Source: Bacillota bacterium (GTDB taxonomy: Bacteria > Bacillota > Clostridia > Oscillospirales > Acutalibacteraceae). From it: DNA of 12,802 bases. Both the position numbers and the translations under genes were made by a program. Positions within the stretch are counted from its first letter, which is position 1. Each line of letters opens with the position of its first letter. Under the pieces are notes generated by a model, which saw only the letters and a list, made by a program, of their open reading frames with translations, was not told where the DNA came from and made no database searches. The stretch spans positions 1 to 12,802 of the forward strand of contig JAEZRH010000009.1 of NCBI GenBank assembly GCA_023412845.1, written 5' to 3'. This document shows, one piece after another, positions 1 to 6,704 of this stretch.

Positions 1-550
1 ATGCCGTGGAACCGGTCGGCGTGGCGACGATCAGCCCGTCCCCGCGGAAATTGCAGACCGTCATCCCCCGGAAACCGACTTTATAATCCGGCATGGGAGA
101 GAGCGCGTTTCTCGAAACGACGGCGTCGTTCAGCACGTGACATTTTTTCTGCTGGCCGTTTTCCGTATAGCTTACCTGCAGCATCATGCGGTTTTCGATC
201 TGGAACTCCCCCGCCGCAAGCTTGTCCAGTTCATTGATCTCGTCCGGTTCCAGTTCGGCGACAAAGCCCAGCCTGCCGATATTGACCCCGAGCAGCGGCT
301 TTTCCGCTTCGGCCGCGTGCCTTGCAAAATGTATGATGGTGCCGTCGCCGCCGATGACGATCACCATGTCGCAGGAGCGCAGCACCGTATCGAAATCCGG
401 GAGAAAGGAAATCCGGGGCTTTTCAAAAACAGTCTTCAGGCGCTCTTCCATCAGGACTTCAACGCCGAGGGACTGCAGTTTTTCTATCACCTGAAGGGTA
501 TGGTAGCGGGCCTGTTTTTTGTCAAGATTCGGAAGAACCGCGATTTTCAA
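1..550 (-). CDS. nadK: NAD kinase, 3' end cut by window edge
   Basis: ATP-dependent NAD kinase, which phosphorylates NAD to NADP in the cytoplasm. About 183 residues are visible and the C-terminal part lies outside the window. Seen directly: the GGDG nucleotide-binding motif at about residues 67-70 (VIGGDGTIIHFARHAA), NIGRLGF at about 90-96, the ND pair at about 141-142 that contacts NAD, and the start of the GDGLIVATPTGSTA motif at about 170-183. The only start codon available in this frame after the upstream stop is TTG at 550-548. It overlaps the tlyA stop as TTGA, and a GGTGGTGA Shine-Dalgarno-like stretch lies a few bases upstream, so translation is probably coupled to tlyA. In many Clostridia argR and recN follow tlyA-nadK, which cannot be checked here. 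The family call is very secure; the TTG start is a strong inference. Confidence 0.96.
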   Translation of the reverse strand, partial: MKIAVLPNLDKKQARYHTLQVIEKLQSLGVEVLMEERLKTVFEKPRISFLPDFDTVLRSCDMVIVIGGDGTIIHFARHAAEAEKPLLGVNIGRLGFVAELEPDEINELDKLAAGEFQIENRMMLQVSYTENGQQKKCHVLNDAVVSRNALSPMPDYKVGFRGMTVCNFRGDGLIVATPTGSTA

Positions 551-1359
551 CCGGAATCACCACCATTCAGCATACGGTGTGATTCTTTTACCAGCAGGTC
601 GATATCCGGAGAACAGGAGACCGGCGCGTCCGATTTCTGCACGAACATCAGGTATTCGATATTCCCTTCCGGGCCTTTTACGGGCGAGTAAGTCAGGCCG
701 AGCAGGGAAAATCCGTTTTCAAGGGCGAAACCCGTCAGTTCCCTTACCACATCGACATGCACGCCCACGTCGCGCACGACGCCCTTTTTGCCGACCTTTT
801 CGCGGCCGGCTTCGAACTGCGGTTTGATCAGGCATACCCCGAGCCCGCCTTCCGCAAGAAAGGCTCGCGCCACGGGAAGCACAAGCTTCAGCGAAATAAA
901 GGCAACGTCCACACTGAAAAAATCGATCGGCTCCGGCACCTGTTCGGGCCTGAGGTACCGCACGTTGGTGCGCTCCAGGTTGACGACGCGCGGGTCAGAG
1001 CGGAGCTTCCAGGCAAGCTGCCCGTAGCCGACGTCAATAGCATACACCCTGCGGGCGCCGTTTTGCAACATGCAATCCGTAAAGCCGCCGGTTGAAGCGC
1101 CGATATCCATCGCGGTCTTTCCGGCGAGGTCGATCGCAAAGGCGGAAACGGCCTTTGCCAGTTTCAGTCCGCCGCGGCTCACATAGGGAAGCGCTTCTCC
1201 GCGGACTTCGATTTTCACGGTATCGGAAAGCATGGTCCCCGGTTTATCCTGCTTTTGTCCGTCGACATAGACGAGACCCATCATTACCGTGATCTTGGCC
1301 TTTTCGCGGCTTTCGGAAAGGCCGCGTTCAAAAATCAAGCTGTCAAGTCTTTGTTTCAT
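547..1359 (-). CDS. tlyA: TlyA-family 16S/23S rRNA (cytidine-2'-O)-methyltransferase
   Basis: A 270-residue protein with an N-terminal S4 RNA-binding domain (about 1-60, starting MKQRLDSLIFERGL) and a C-terminal FtsJ-type SAM-dependent methyltransferase domain. Motif I is AMDIGASTGGFTD at about 83-95. The K-D-K-E tetrad typical of rRNA 2'-O-methyltransferases can be read as K66 (SRGGLK), D151 (SVDVAFISL), K179 (CLIKPQFEAG) and E235 (GNIEYL). Known TlyA enzymes methylate ribose in 16S and 23S rRNA and sensitise cells to capreomycin; some relatives were described as hemolysins. The ATG at 1359 overlaps the dxs stop as ATGA, has a GGAG upstream and gives the usual MKQRLD start. A GTG at 1371 would add four residues but lacks a well-placed ribosome site. 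The gene sits between dxs and nadK, a common clostridial order. Confidence 0.95.
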   Translation of the reverse strand: MKQRLDSLIFERGLSESREKAKITVMMGLVYVDGQKQDKPGTMLSDTVKIEVRGEALPYVSRGGLKLAKAVSAFAIDLAGKTAMDIGASTGGFTDCMLQNGARRVYAIDVGYGQLAWKLRSDPRVVNLERTNVRYLRPEQVPEPIDFFSVDVAFISLKLVLPVARAFLAEGGLGVCLIKPQFEAGREKVGKKGVVRDVGVHVDVVRELTGFALENGFSLLGLTYSPVKGPEGNIEYLMFVQKSDAPVSCSPDIDLLVKESHRMLNGGDSG

Positions 1360-3215
1360 TGATTTGCGCACTCCATCCGAATCGTCCTAACCATGCCGGT
1401 GTCGTCGAGACCGTACCGGTGAAGAATCTCTTCCACGGAAGCATGGGGGATGAATCCCAGCATCGCATGGAGATAAAATTTTCCGGAGAAGCCCATCCGG
1501 CTTAGGGAAAAGCCAAATTTTTCACCGATTCCCCCGTCTTCGACCCCTTCTTCAAAAAAGAAAACGCATTTTCTGCCGAGAACCTCTTCCATAGCGGCGC
1601 GGTCAATCGGAAAGATCCGGTTCAGCTTAACGATCTCCGCCGATATGCCGTCGCTTTTCAGCTTTGACAAAGCGAGGCAGGCATAAGAAAAAAGCCGCCC
1701 GTATGTCACGATCGCGACCGGGGAATCCGCATCCCCATAGAAATCCGCCGGACGGCCGGAAGGCACGAAGTCCGCCGGGCGGAACAGCTGCCCTCCCCGC
1801 GGGTAGCGCACCGCCGCAAGGCCCGGGTAGTCGTAAAGCGCAAGGCGCAGGCATGTACGGAGCTCGTCGTAATAAGCGGGGGAAAAAACCGTGATGTTCG
1901 GGATCGTGCTGAGATAGGCGGCGTCGAACATCCCCTGATGCGTCACGCCGTCCTCTCCGACGACGCCGCACCGGTCCACGGCCAGAACGACTTTCACCCC
2001 CTGAACGGCAACGTCGTGGATCATCTGGTCGTATCCGCGCTGCAGGAAGGAAGAGTATACCGCAAAAACCGGGAGCAGCCCGCCCGCGGCAAGCCCGCCG
2101 CAGAACGTCACTGCATGCTCTTCGGCGATTCCGGTATCGAAAAACCGCTTCGGGAACGTTTCGGCAAACTGCGTAAGTCCTGTTCCAGACTGCATGGCCG
2201 CCGTCACCGCACAGATTTTGTCGTCTTCCTTTGCAAACCCGCAAAGGATTCTCCCGAAAACAGAAGAAAAACATTCCCCGGAAGCGGCAGCCTTGCCGGT
2301 TTTCACGTCGAAACTGCCGACTCCGTGGAATGCGCCCGGGTTCTGCTCCGCAAAGGGATATCCCTTGCCTTTTTTGGTAAGCACATGCAGAAAGACGGGA
2401 TGGTCGATATTTTTCACGTTGTCGAACACTTCGATCAACTTTGCGACATTGTGCCCGTCGAAAGGCCCGTAATAGAAGAACCCCATATCCTCAAAGATCG
2501 TGCTGTTGTACATCAGCTGTTTCAGCACGGATTTTGAACGGATCAGGGCTTTTTTCACAGGCTGGCCGACGCCGGGGATGTGGTTGAGCGTATTTTCAAC
2601 ATTCCCCTTGAAGCGCAGGTACGAAGGTTCGGTCCGGATGCGCGCAAGATAGCGCGCCATGGAGCCGACATTCCTCGAAATGGACATTTTGTTGTCGTTC
2701 AGGATGACAATGAAGTTTTTATTGAACCGCCCGGCGTTGTTCAGCCCTTCGTAAGCCAGTCCGCCGGAAAGCGCCCCATCGCCGATGACGGCCACGACGC
2801 AGCCTTTTTCGCCGGTCAGCTCCTTGGCCTTGGCAAGGCCGAGCGCCGCCGAAATGGAAGTGCTGCTGTGGCCTGTCGTAAAGGGGTCGTAAACGCTTTC
2901 ATTCCGGTTCGGAAAACCGGAAAGCCCACCCTGTGTGCGGATCGTCCCGATCCTGTCGCATCTGCCGGTCAGCATTTTGTGGGTGTAGGCCTGATGCCCG
3001 ACATCCCAGACGATCTTGTCTTCCGGTGAACTGAAAACGCGCTGCAGGGCAACGGTAAGCTCTACAACGCCTAGGTTCGATGCAAGATGTCCTCCGTTCG
3101 TGGAGACGGTCTCGATGATCTTTTCCCGGATTTCTCCGCAAAGCTGCGTCAGTTCTTCCCCCGAAAGGCGCTTCAGATCTTCCGGAGATTTTATGGTATG
3201 CAAAAGGTCGCCCAT
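1356..3215 (-). CDS. dxs: 1-deoxy-D-xylulose-5-phosphate synthase
   Basis: Thiamine-diphosphate enzyme that condenses pyruvate and glyceraldehyde 3-phosphate to DXP, the entry step of the MEP isoprenoid pathway; DXP also feeds thiamine and pyridoxal synthesis in many bacteria. It has 619 residues, the normal family length. Seen: the H43 region (GGHLASNLG), the catalytic-type histidine H74 (VGHQAYTHKML), the ThDP/Mg site GDGALSGG at about 145-152 with NDNKMSIS at about 173-180, the catalytic Glu segment DTGIAEEHAV, the pyrimidine-domain segment DRCGVVGEDGVTHQG, and AVRYPRG in the C-terminal part. The ATG at 3215 is preceded by GAGGTC about 8 nt upstream. It lies 18 nt after folD and overlaps tlyA by 4 nt, so it is inside the operon. 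Isoprenoids made from it would include the undecaprenyl carrier used in wall synthesis. Confidence 0.98.
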   Translation of the reverse strand: MGDLLHTIKSPEDLKRLSGEELTQLCGEIREKIIETVSTNGGHLASNLGVVELTVALQRVFSSPEDKIVWDVGHQAYTHKMLTGRCDRIGTIRTQGGLSGFPNRNESVYDPFTTGHSSTSISAALGLAKAKELTGEKGCVVAVIGDGALSGGLAYEGLNNAGRFNKNFIVILNDNKMSISRNVGSMARYLARIRTEPSYLRFKGNVENTLNHIPGVGQPVKKALIRSKSVLKQLMYNSTIFEDMGFFYYGPFDGHNVAKLIEVFDNVKNIDHPVFLHVLTKKGKGYPFAEQNPGAFHGVGSFDVKTGKAAASGECFSSVFGRILCGFAKEDDKICAVTAAMQSGTGLTQFAETFPKRFFDTGIAEEHAVTFCGGLAAGGLLPVFAVYSSFLQRGYDQMIHDVAVQGVKVVLAVDRCGVVGEDGVTHQGMFDAAYLSTIPNITVFSPAYYDELRTCLRLALYDYPGLAAVRYPRGGQLFRPADFVPSGRPADFYGDADSPVAIVTYGRLFSYACLALSKLKSDGISAEIVKLNRIFPIDRAAMEEVLGRKCVFFFEEGVEDGGIGEKFGFSLSRMGFSGKFYLHAMLGFIPHASVEEILHRYGLDDTGMVRTIRMECANQ

Positions 3216-3233
3216 GTAAAAGACCTCAACTTA

Positions 3234-4094
3234 TTAGCGAACAGGAATCCCGTTCTGGATTTTCGCCGCCGTAACCGTGTTTTTCAGCAGCATGGCAATC
3301 GTCATCGGTCCTACGCCGCCCGGGACAGGAGTGATATACGATGCCAGGGGCTCCACGGCTGCGAAATCGACATCTCCGCAGCGCTTGCCTTCTTCGTCGC
3401 GGTCCATACCTACATCAACGACAACGGCTCCCGGCTTTACCATGTCGGCGGTAACGAATTTGGGTTTTCCGACCGCCGCGACAAGGATGTCCGCGTTCCG
3501 GCAGATTGCCTTCAGATTGCGTGTTTTGCTGTGGCAGATGGTCACCGTGCCGTTTTCATGCATCAGCAGCATAGCCATCGGTTTGCCTACAATGTTGCTG
3601 CGGCCGAGCACCACGCAGTTTTTGCCTTCGATTTCAACGGACTCGTGGTACAGAAGCTGCATAATGCCCGCAGGCGTGCAGGGAACGAAATGGTAGTTCC
3701 CCGTCATGATCCTCCCGACGTTGGACGGATGGAACGCGTCGACGTCTTTGCGCGGATCGATCGTTTCAATCACCGACTGTTCGTCGAGGCCCGAAGGCAG
3801 CGGAAGCTGCACCAGGATCCCGTTGATATCTTCTTTTTCATTCAGCTTGCGGACGAGGGCCAGCAGTTCCTCCTGACCGACCGTTTCCGGCAGAGCATAT
3901 TCTTCCGAATAAATCCCAGCGGCGGCGCAGGCCTTCTTTTTATTGTTGACATAGGTTCTGGAAGCCGGATCGTTGCCTACGATCACCACGGCAAGCCCCG
4001 GAGCGATCCCTTTTCTGCGCAGTTCTTCCGCTTCCAGCGCAACCTGCGCGCGGGTCTCAGCGGATACGGTTTTTCCGTCGAGCAGTTTTGCCAT
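3234..4094 (-). CDS. folD: Bifunctional methylene-THF dehydrogenase / methenyl-THF cyclohydrolase
   Basis: Interconverts 5,10-methylene-, 5,10-methenyl- and 10-formyl-tetrahydrofolate, supplying one-carbon units for purines, formyl-Met-tRNA and related steps. It has 286 residues, typical length. Seen: the Y48-x3-K52 catalytic pair (YVNNKKKA), Q96 in GILVQLPLP, VDAFHPSNVG at about 118-127 (the Gly of the common VDGFHP is Ala here, as in many clostridial copies to my recollection), the CTPAG folate segment at 139-143, the Rossmann segment VVLGRSNIVGKP at about 161-172, and the C-terminal signature PVPGGVGPMTIAML at about 257-270. The ATG at 4094 starts 3 nt after the lgt stop, and its GGAGG ribosome site lies inside the last codons of lgt, so the two are probably translationally coupled. 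A tandem TAA TAA ends it. Many Clostridia place folD near xseA/xseB/ispA/dxs; those genes are absent between folD and dxs here. Confidence 0.98.
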   Translation of the reverse strand: MAKLLDGKTVSAETRAQVALEAEELRRKGIAPGLAVVIVGNDPASRTYVNNKKKACAAAGIYSEEYALPETVGQEELLALVRKLNEKEDINGILVQLPLPSGLDEQSVIETIDPRKDVDAFHPSNVGRIMTGNYHFVPCTPAGIMQLLYHESVEIEGKNCVVLGRSNIVGKPMAMLLMHENGTVTICHSKTRNLKAICRNADILVAAVGKPKFVTADMVKPGAVVVDVGMDRDEEGKRCGDVDFAAVEPLASYITPVPGGVGPMTIAMLLKNTVTAAKIQNGIPVR

Positions 4095-4097
4095 CTC

Positions 4098-5204
4098 TTA
4101 TTTTACCTCCGGAGGGTTATTGTCCTTTTCAGCCGTTGTCTCATCATCAGCTGTTTTACCCTTTTCGGTTCCGGCAGTTCCCGCGGCTTTCTCCGGCCGC
4201 TCCTGCGCAGGCTGCCCTTTTTGGGGAAGTTCTTCCTCTTCGCGGATGGACTCGCCGGCAAGGACCTTTTGGGCGTCCTCGACATTTTCAAAGATGGTGC
4301 TGGTCCCGTCCGCCAGGATCGGCTCTTCTCCTTCCTGCTTGGCCTGAGGAACTTCGTCCACAATGGAGTTGAGCTCCATGATCTTCGGCAAGCCGCAGCC
4401 CGTCAGAGCCGTGCGCCTGCGGAAAACGACCAGCAAAGCGATCGCCGCCGCCACCGATACGGCGGCCACCACCTGCGAGATCCTCAACGACAGGAACGGG
4501 GTAATCAGGCTGTCGGTACGCAGACCCTCAATAAAGAACCGGCCGATTCCGTACCAGAGCACGTAAAGAAGAAAGACCTGTCCGTCGTATCTTCTGTATT
4601 TTCTGCTGAAGATATGTAGCAGGATAAAGCCGATCAGGCACCACATGGACTCGTAAAAAAAGCATGGATGAACTCCGGTCGACGAAATGATATCCGTTCT
4701 TTCGCTGACCATGCGCCAAGGCAGATTGGTGGCCGAACCGAACGCCTCCTGGTTGACAAAATTGCCCCACCTGCCGACCGACTGGCCGATGAGAAAGCCG
4801 AGAGACGCCATGTCCAGAACGGCGGCGATGTTCAGTTTATGGAGTTTCGCTATCAGCACGCCGCAGAGAAGGCCGCCGATGATGCCTCCGTAGATTCCGA
4901 GGCCGCCTTCCCAGATATAAAACACACTGACTGGGTTTTTGATATACTGGTCGCTTGTGGAGAAAAGCACATAGTACAGTCTCGCGCCGATGACGCCGCC
5001 GATGATGCCGACGATGACAACGTCGATGAATTTATCTTCGTCCATGCGGAAACTTTTGCAGCTTCTTATCACATAGGCGAACGCAAGCAGGAATCCCACG
5101 GCAATAATGATGCCGTACCATGCAAAGGCATGGCCTCCGATGGTAAAGGCGACGGGATTGATCGTAAAGCTGAACCCCAGTCCCGGGAACTGAACATGAT
5201 ACAT
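4098..5204 (-). CDS. lgt: Prolipoprotein diacylglyceryl transferase with long charged C-terminal tail
   Basis: Integral membrane enzyme that moves a diacylglyceryl group from phosphatidylglycerol to the lipobox cysteine of prolipoproteins. Seen: several hydrophobic segments (about 28-48, 60-81, 98-119, 128-142, 187-200, 209-224, 242-262), the early AWYGIIIAVGF, the family signature GRWGNFVNQEAFG at about 144-156 with its Arg, Asn, Glu and final Gly, HPCFFYES at 179-186, and GRFFIEGLRTDS containing the late conserved Arg222. The residue matching E. coli His103 appears to be Tyr105 (GLGIYGG). Usual length is about 260-300 residues; this copy has 368. The excess is a hydrophilic tail (about 264-368) rich in Glu, Lys, Pro and Ala, probably disordered. 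The ATG at 5204 follows GGGTGG. A second ATG out of frame lies close by. First gene of the lgt-folD-dxs-tlyA-nadK operon. Confidence 0.96.
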   Translation of the reverse strand: MYHVQFPGLGFSFTINPVAFTIGGHAFAWYGIIIAVGFLLAFAYVIRSCKSFRMDEDKFIDVVIVGIIGGVIGARLYYVLFSTSDQYIKNPVSVFYIWEGGLGIYGGIIGGLLCGVLIAKLHKLNIAAVLDMASLGFLIGQSVGRWGNFVNQEAFGSATNLPWRMVSERTDIISSTGVHPCFFYESMWCLIGFILLHIFSRKYRRYDGQVFLLYVLWYGIGRFFIEGLRTDSLITPFLSLRISQVVAAVSVAAAIALLVVFRRRTALTGCGLPKIMELNSIVDEVPQAKQEGEEPILADGTSTIFENVEDAQKVLAGESIREEEELPQKGQPAQERPEKAAGTAGTEKGKTADDETTAEKDNNPPEVK

Positions 5205-5230
5205 GTCTTACCACCCATTTCTTAATGTAA

Positions 5231-5263
5231 AGTATACGGCGTGCACAGTACCTGTGCGGTCAA
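5231..5263 (-). promoter_or_regulatory. Possible lgt operon promoter with unusual 21-nt spacer
   Basis: Reading the minus strand, TTGACC (5263-5258) and TATACT (5236-5231) resemble -35 and -10 boxes, but they are 21 nt apart instead of about 17. A perfect hyphenated palindrome fills most of the spacer. Weak call; the boxes may be coincidental. Confidence 0.3.
5243..5257. repeat. Perfect 6-bp palindrome, possible operator
   Basis: GCACAG-TAC-CTGTGC, a perfect inverted repeat with a 3-nt centre, about 40 bp upstream of the lgt start and between the candidate -35 and -10 boxes. It could be a protein-binding site or a short RNA hairpin. Confidence 0.5.
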
Positions 5264-5420
5264 GACGCGCCATCCAGCGAGGAAAAAATTTCGTGCTGCG
5301 ATTGGCGTGAGAGTCTGGGGAAACTCCCGATAGCACTTTTTGTCTGCGGGAGCCGTCCCTAAACTGTCCGGGCCGGCAGAACCCGGGATTTTCACATAGC
5401 CCTACCCCGGCCGAAACCGA

Positions 5421-6704
5421 CTATGCCGACGGCAACACAACAGACAGCGCGGAAACTTCCGGCTTCAGCTGCGTGACGAAACGCGCCGCAACGGAATCAA
5501 GGTCGGCGCAGGCAGCCGCGTCGATATACTCGAACAGTTCCCGGCCCGCGAAGGTAAGCGACACCAGAGAATTGGCAATGCTGCCCACATTATTGAGGGC
5601 GGCGATGTTTCGCCCGTACACGGACTTTTTAGCTCGCTCGAACGCGCGGGGATCAAGGCCTTCCCTGCGTACTTTCGAGATTTCTCTGCGAATCTCATCC
5701 GCAACGGCGTCGGGGTCCTTCGATTCCCCGGAGAAAATGACGGAAGCGAAACCGGGGCCTTCGAAATATTCATGGCCGAAGGATGCCTCGTTGATCAGGC
5801 CGGCATCCAACAGTCTGCGGAAAAGCGGCGAAGACGGAGAAGAGATAGCTTCCAGCAGAATTTCCGTTTCCGCAAGCTGTTTTGCGGTGGCTCTGCCGTT
5901 TTTCGCGGATTCCTTAAAGCCGAGTTCAAACATTGGGACCGCTACGGCAAGCTTTTGCTCCACCCTTTCTCTGACGATCTCTTCCGGTTCCCGCTCGAAA
6001 ATGCGCTCGACGTCGACGGGCTTCGACGGTTTCAGCATTTTGTCGCAGAGCGAGAGAACACGCTCCGGCTCTATATTTCCCGCGATGCAGAGGACCATGT
6101 TGTTCAGGTTATAGAAGGTCCCGTAGCACTGGTAAAGCAGCTCCGGCGTGATTTTGGCAATGCTGTCCGTCGTACCGGCAATGTCGATCTTGACCGGGTG
6201 CGTATGGTAAAGGGCCCCCAGCAGATTGAAAAGCACGCGCCACTGCGGGTCGTCGTCGTACATTCGAATCTCCTGACCGATGATGCCCTGTTCCTTCTTT
6301 ACGGTCTGCTCGGTGAAATAAGGGGATTGGACGAAATCGAGCAGAATCTCGAGGGATTCGTAAACGTTGGCCGTGCAGCTGAACAGATAACAGGTCATGT
6401 CGAATGAAGTATAGGCGTTTGCGGAAGCTCCCGTTTTCGCATAGCGAGCGAAGGCGTCTCCGTCTTCGCTCTCGAACAGCTTGTGTTCGAGATAGTGCGC
6501 GATTCCGTTCGGGACACAGTGCGGTTCCGGTTCCCCGGTCACGCGGAAACAGTTGTCGACGGAGCCGTACCTTGTGCCGAAGATCGCATAGGTCGAACTG
6601 TTTTTCTCTTTCGGGTAAATAAGAATTTTCAGGCCGGATGGATGCTGGACCTCGAAATACCGTTCTCCGGCCCTTTCGCTTTTGATTTCCTTCATCGTGC
6701 TCAT
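5421..6704 (-). CDS. ymfH: M16 family metallopeptidase, YmfH-like (zinc motif intact)
   Basis: A 427-residue M16 (pitrilysin/insulinase) family protein, same length class as B. subtilis YmfH. The inverted zinc motif HXXEH is intact as H70-Y-L-E73-H74 in GIAHYLEHKLFE, and the downstream zinc-ligand region EQGIIGQEIRMYDDDP (E145) is present, so it is likely a catalytic subunit. GASANAYTSFDMTCYLF at about 92-108 is also typical of the family. No signal peptide is seen, so it is probably cytoplasmic. Its ATG overlaps the stop of the ymfF-like gene as ATGA, with GAGGTG about 8 nt upstream, indicating co-translation. Known M16B proteins of this kind work as heterodimers of one zinc-bearing and one zinc-free subunit. 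The substrate of YmfF/YmfH is not known to me; related pairs (AlbE/AlbF) take part in maturing a ribosomal peptide, but no peptide gene is visible nearby. Confidence 0.9.
   Translation of the reverse strand: MSTMKEIKSERAGERYFEVQHPSGLKILIYPKEKNSSTYAIFGTRYGSVDNCFRVTGEPEPHCVPNGIAHYLEHKLFESEDGDAFARYAKTGASANAYTSFDMTCYLFSCTANVYESLEILLDFVQSPYFTEQTVKKEQGIIGQEIRMYDDDPQWRVLFNLLGALYHTHPVKIDIAGTTDSIAKITPELLYQCYGTFYNLNNMVLCIAGNIEPERVLSLCDKMLKPSKPVDVERIFEREPEEIVRERVEQKLAVAVPMFELGFKESAKNGRATAKQLAETEILLEAISSPSSPLFRRLLDAGLINEASFGHEYFEGPGFASVIFSGESKDPDAVADEIRREISKVRREGLDPRAFERAKKSVYGRNIAALNNVGSIANSLVSLTFAGRELFEYIDAAACADLDSVAARFVTQLKPEVSALSVVLPSA

Larger units (their letters stand above)
5205..5420. other. Structured non-coding gap upstream of lgt
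   Basis: A 216-nt gap between the ymfH-like stop and the lgt start with no plausible gene. It contains several inverted repeats that could fold on either strand: CATAG/CTATG around 5395-5424 (overlapping the end of the peptidase gene), CCGGG/CCCGG arms at 5369-5373 and 5383-5387, a perfect 6-bp CTCCCG/CGGGAG stem (5324-5329 with 5347-5352), a long interrupted stem (5261-5278 with 5295-5318) and GCACAG/CTGTGC (5243-5257). On the minus strand it could be an lgt leader; on the plus strand the 5369-5387 hairpin is followed by ATTTTC, a weak terminator. I could not match it to any riboswitch, T-box, SRP, RNase P, tmRNA or 6S consensus that I know. A 6S-like RNA is possible but unproven. Confidence 0.4.

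Noticed and set aside
3087..4619. A 510-codon plus-strand open frame across the start of dxs, all of folD and part of lgt
   Set aside because: It is antisense to three strongly supported genes, has no recognisable domain or ribosome site, and its His/Arg/Phe-rich composition is typical of the antisense frame of GC-rich genes.
5369..5394. Hairpin with ATTTTC as an intrinsic terminator of a plus-strand RNA
   Set aside because: The stem is only 5 bp with a 9-nt loop and the T-run is short, so it is mentioned in the gap entry but not called as a terminator.
5205..5420. Cobalamin, TPP, FMN, ydaO, T-box, SRP RNA or RNase P RNA in the gap before lgt
   Set aside because: The hallmark sequences of these families were looked for on both strands and not found. 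The CAGAACCCGG string resembles a piece of RNase P RNA but the rest of the consensus and the needed length are missing.
5473..6407. Two plus-strand open frames of about 210 codons opposite the ymfH-like gene
   Set aside because: They lie wholly antisense to a gene with clear M16 motifs and have no family features or start signals.
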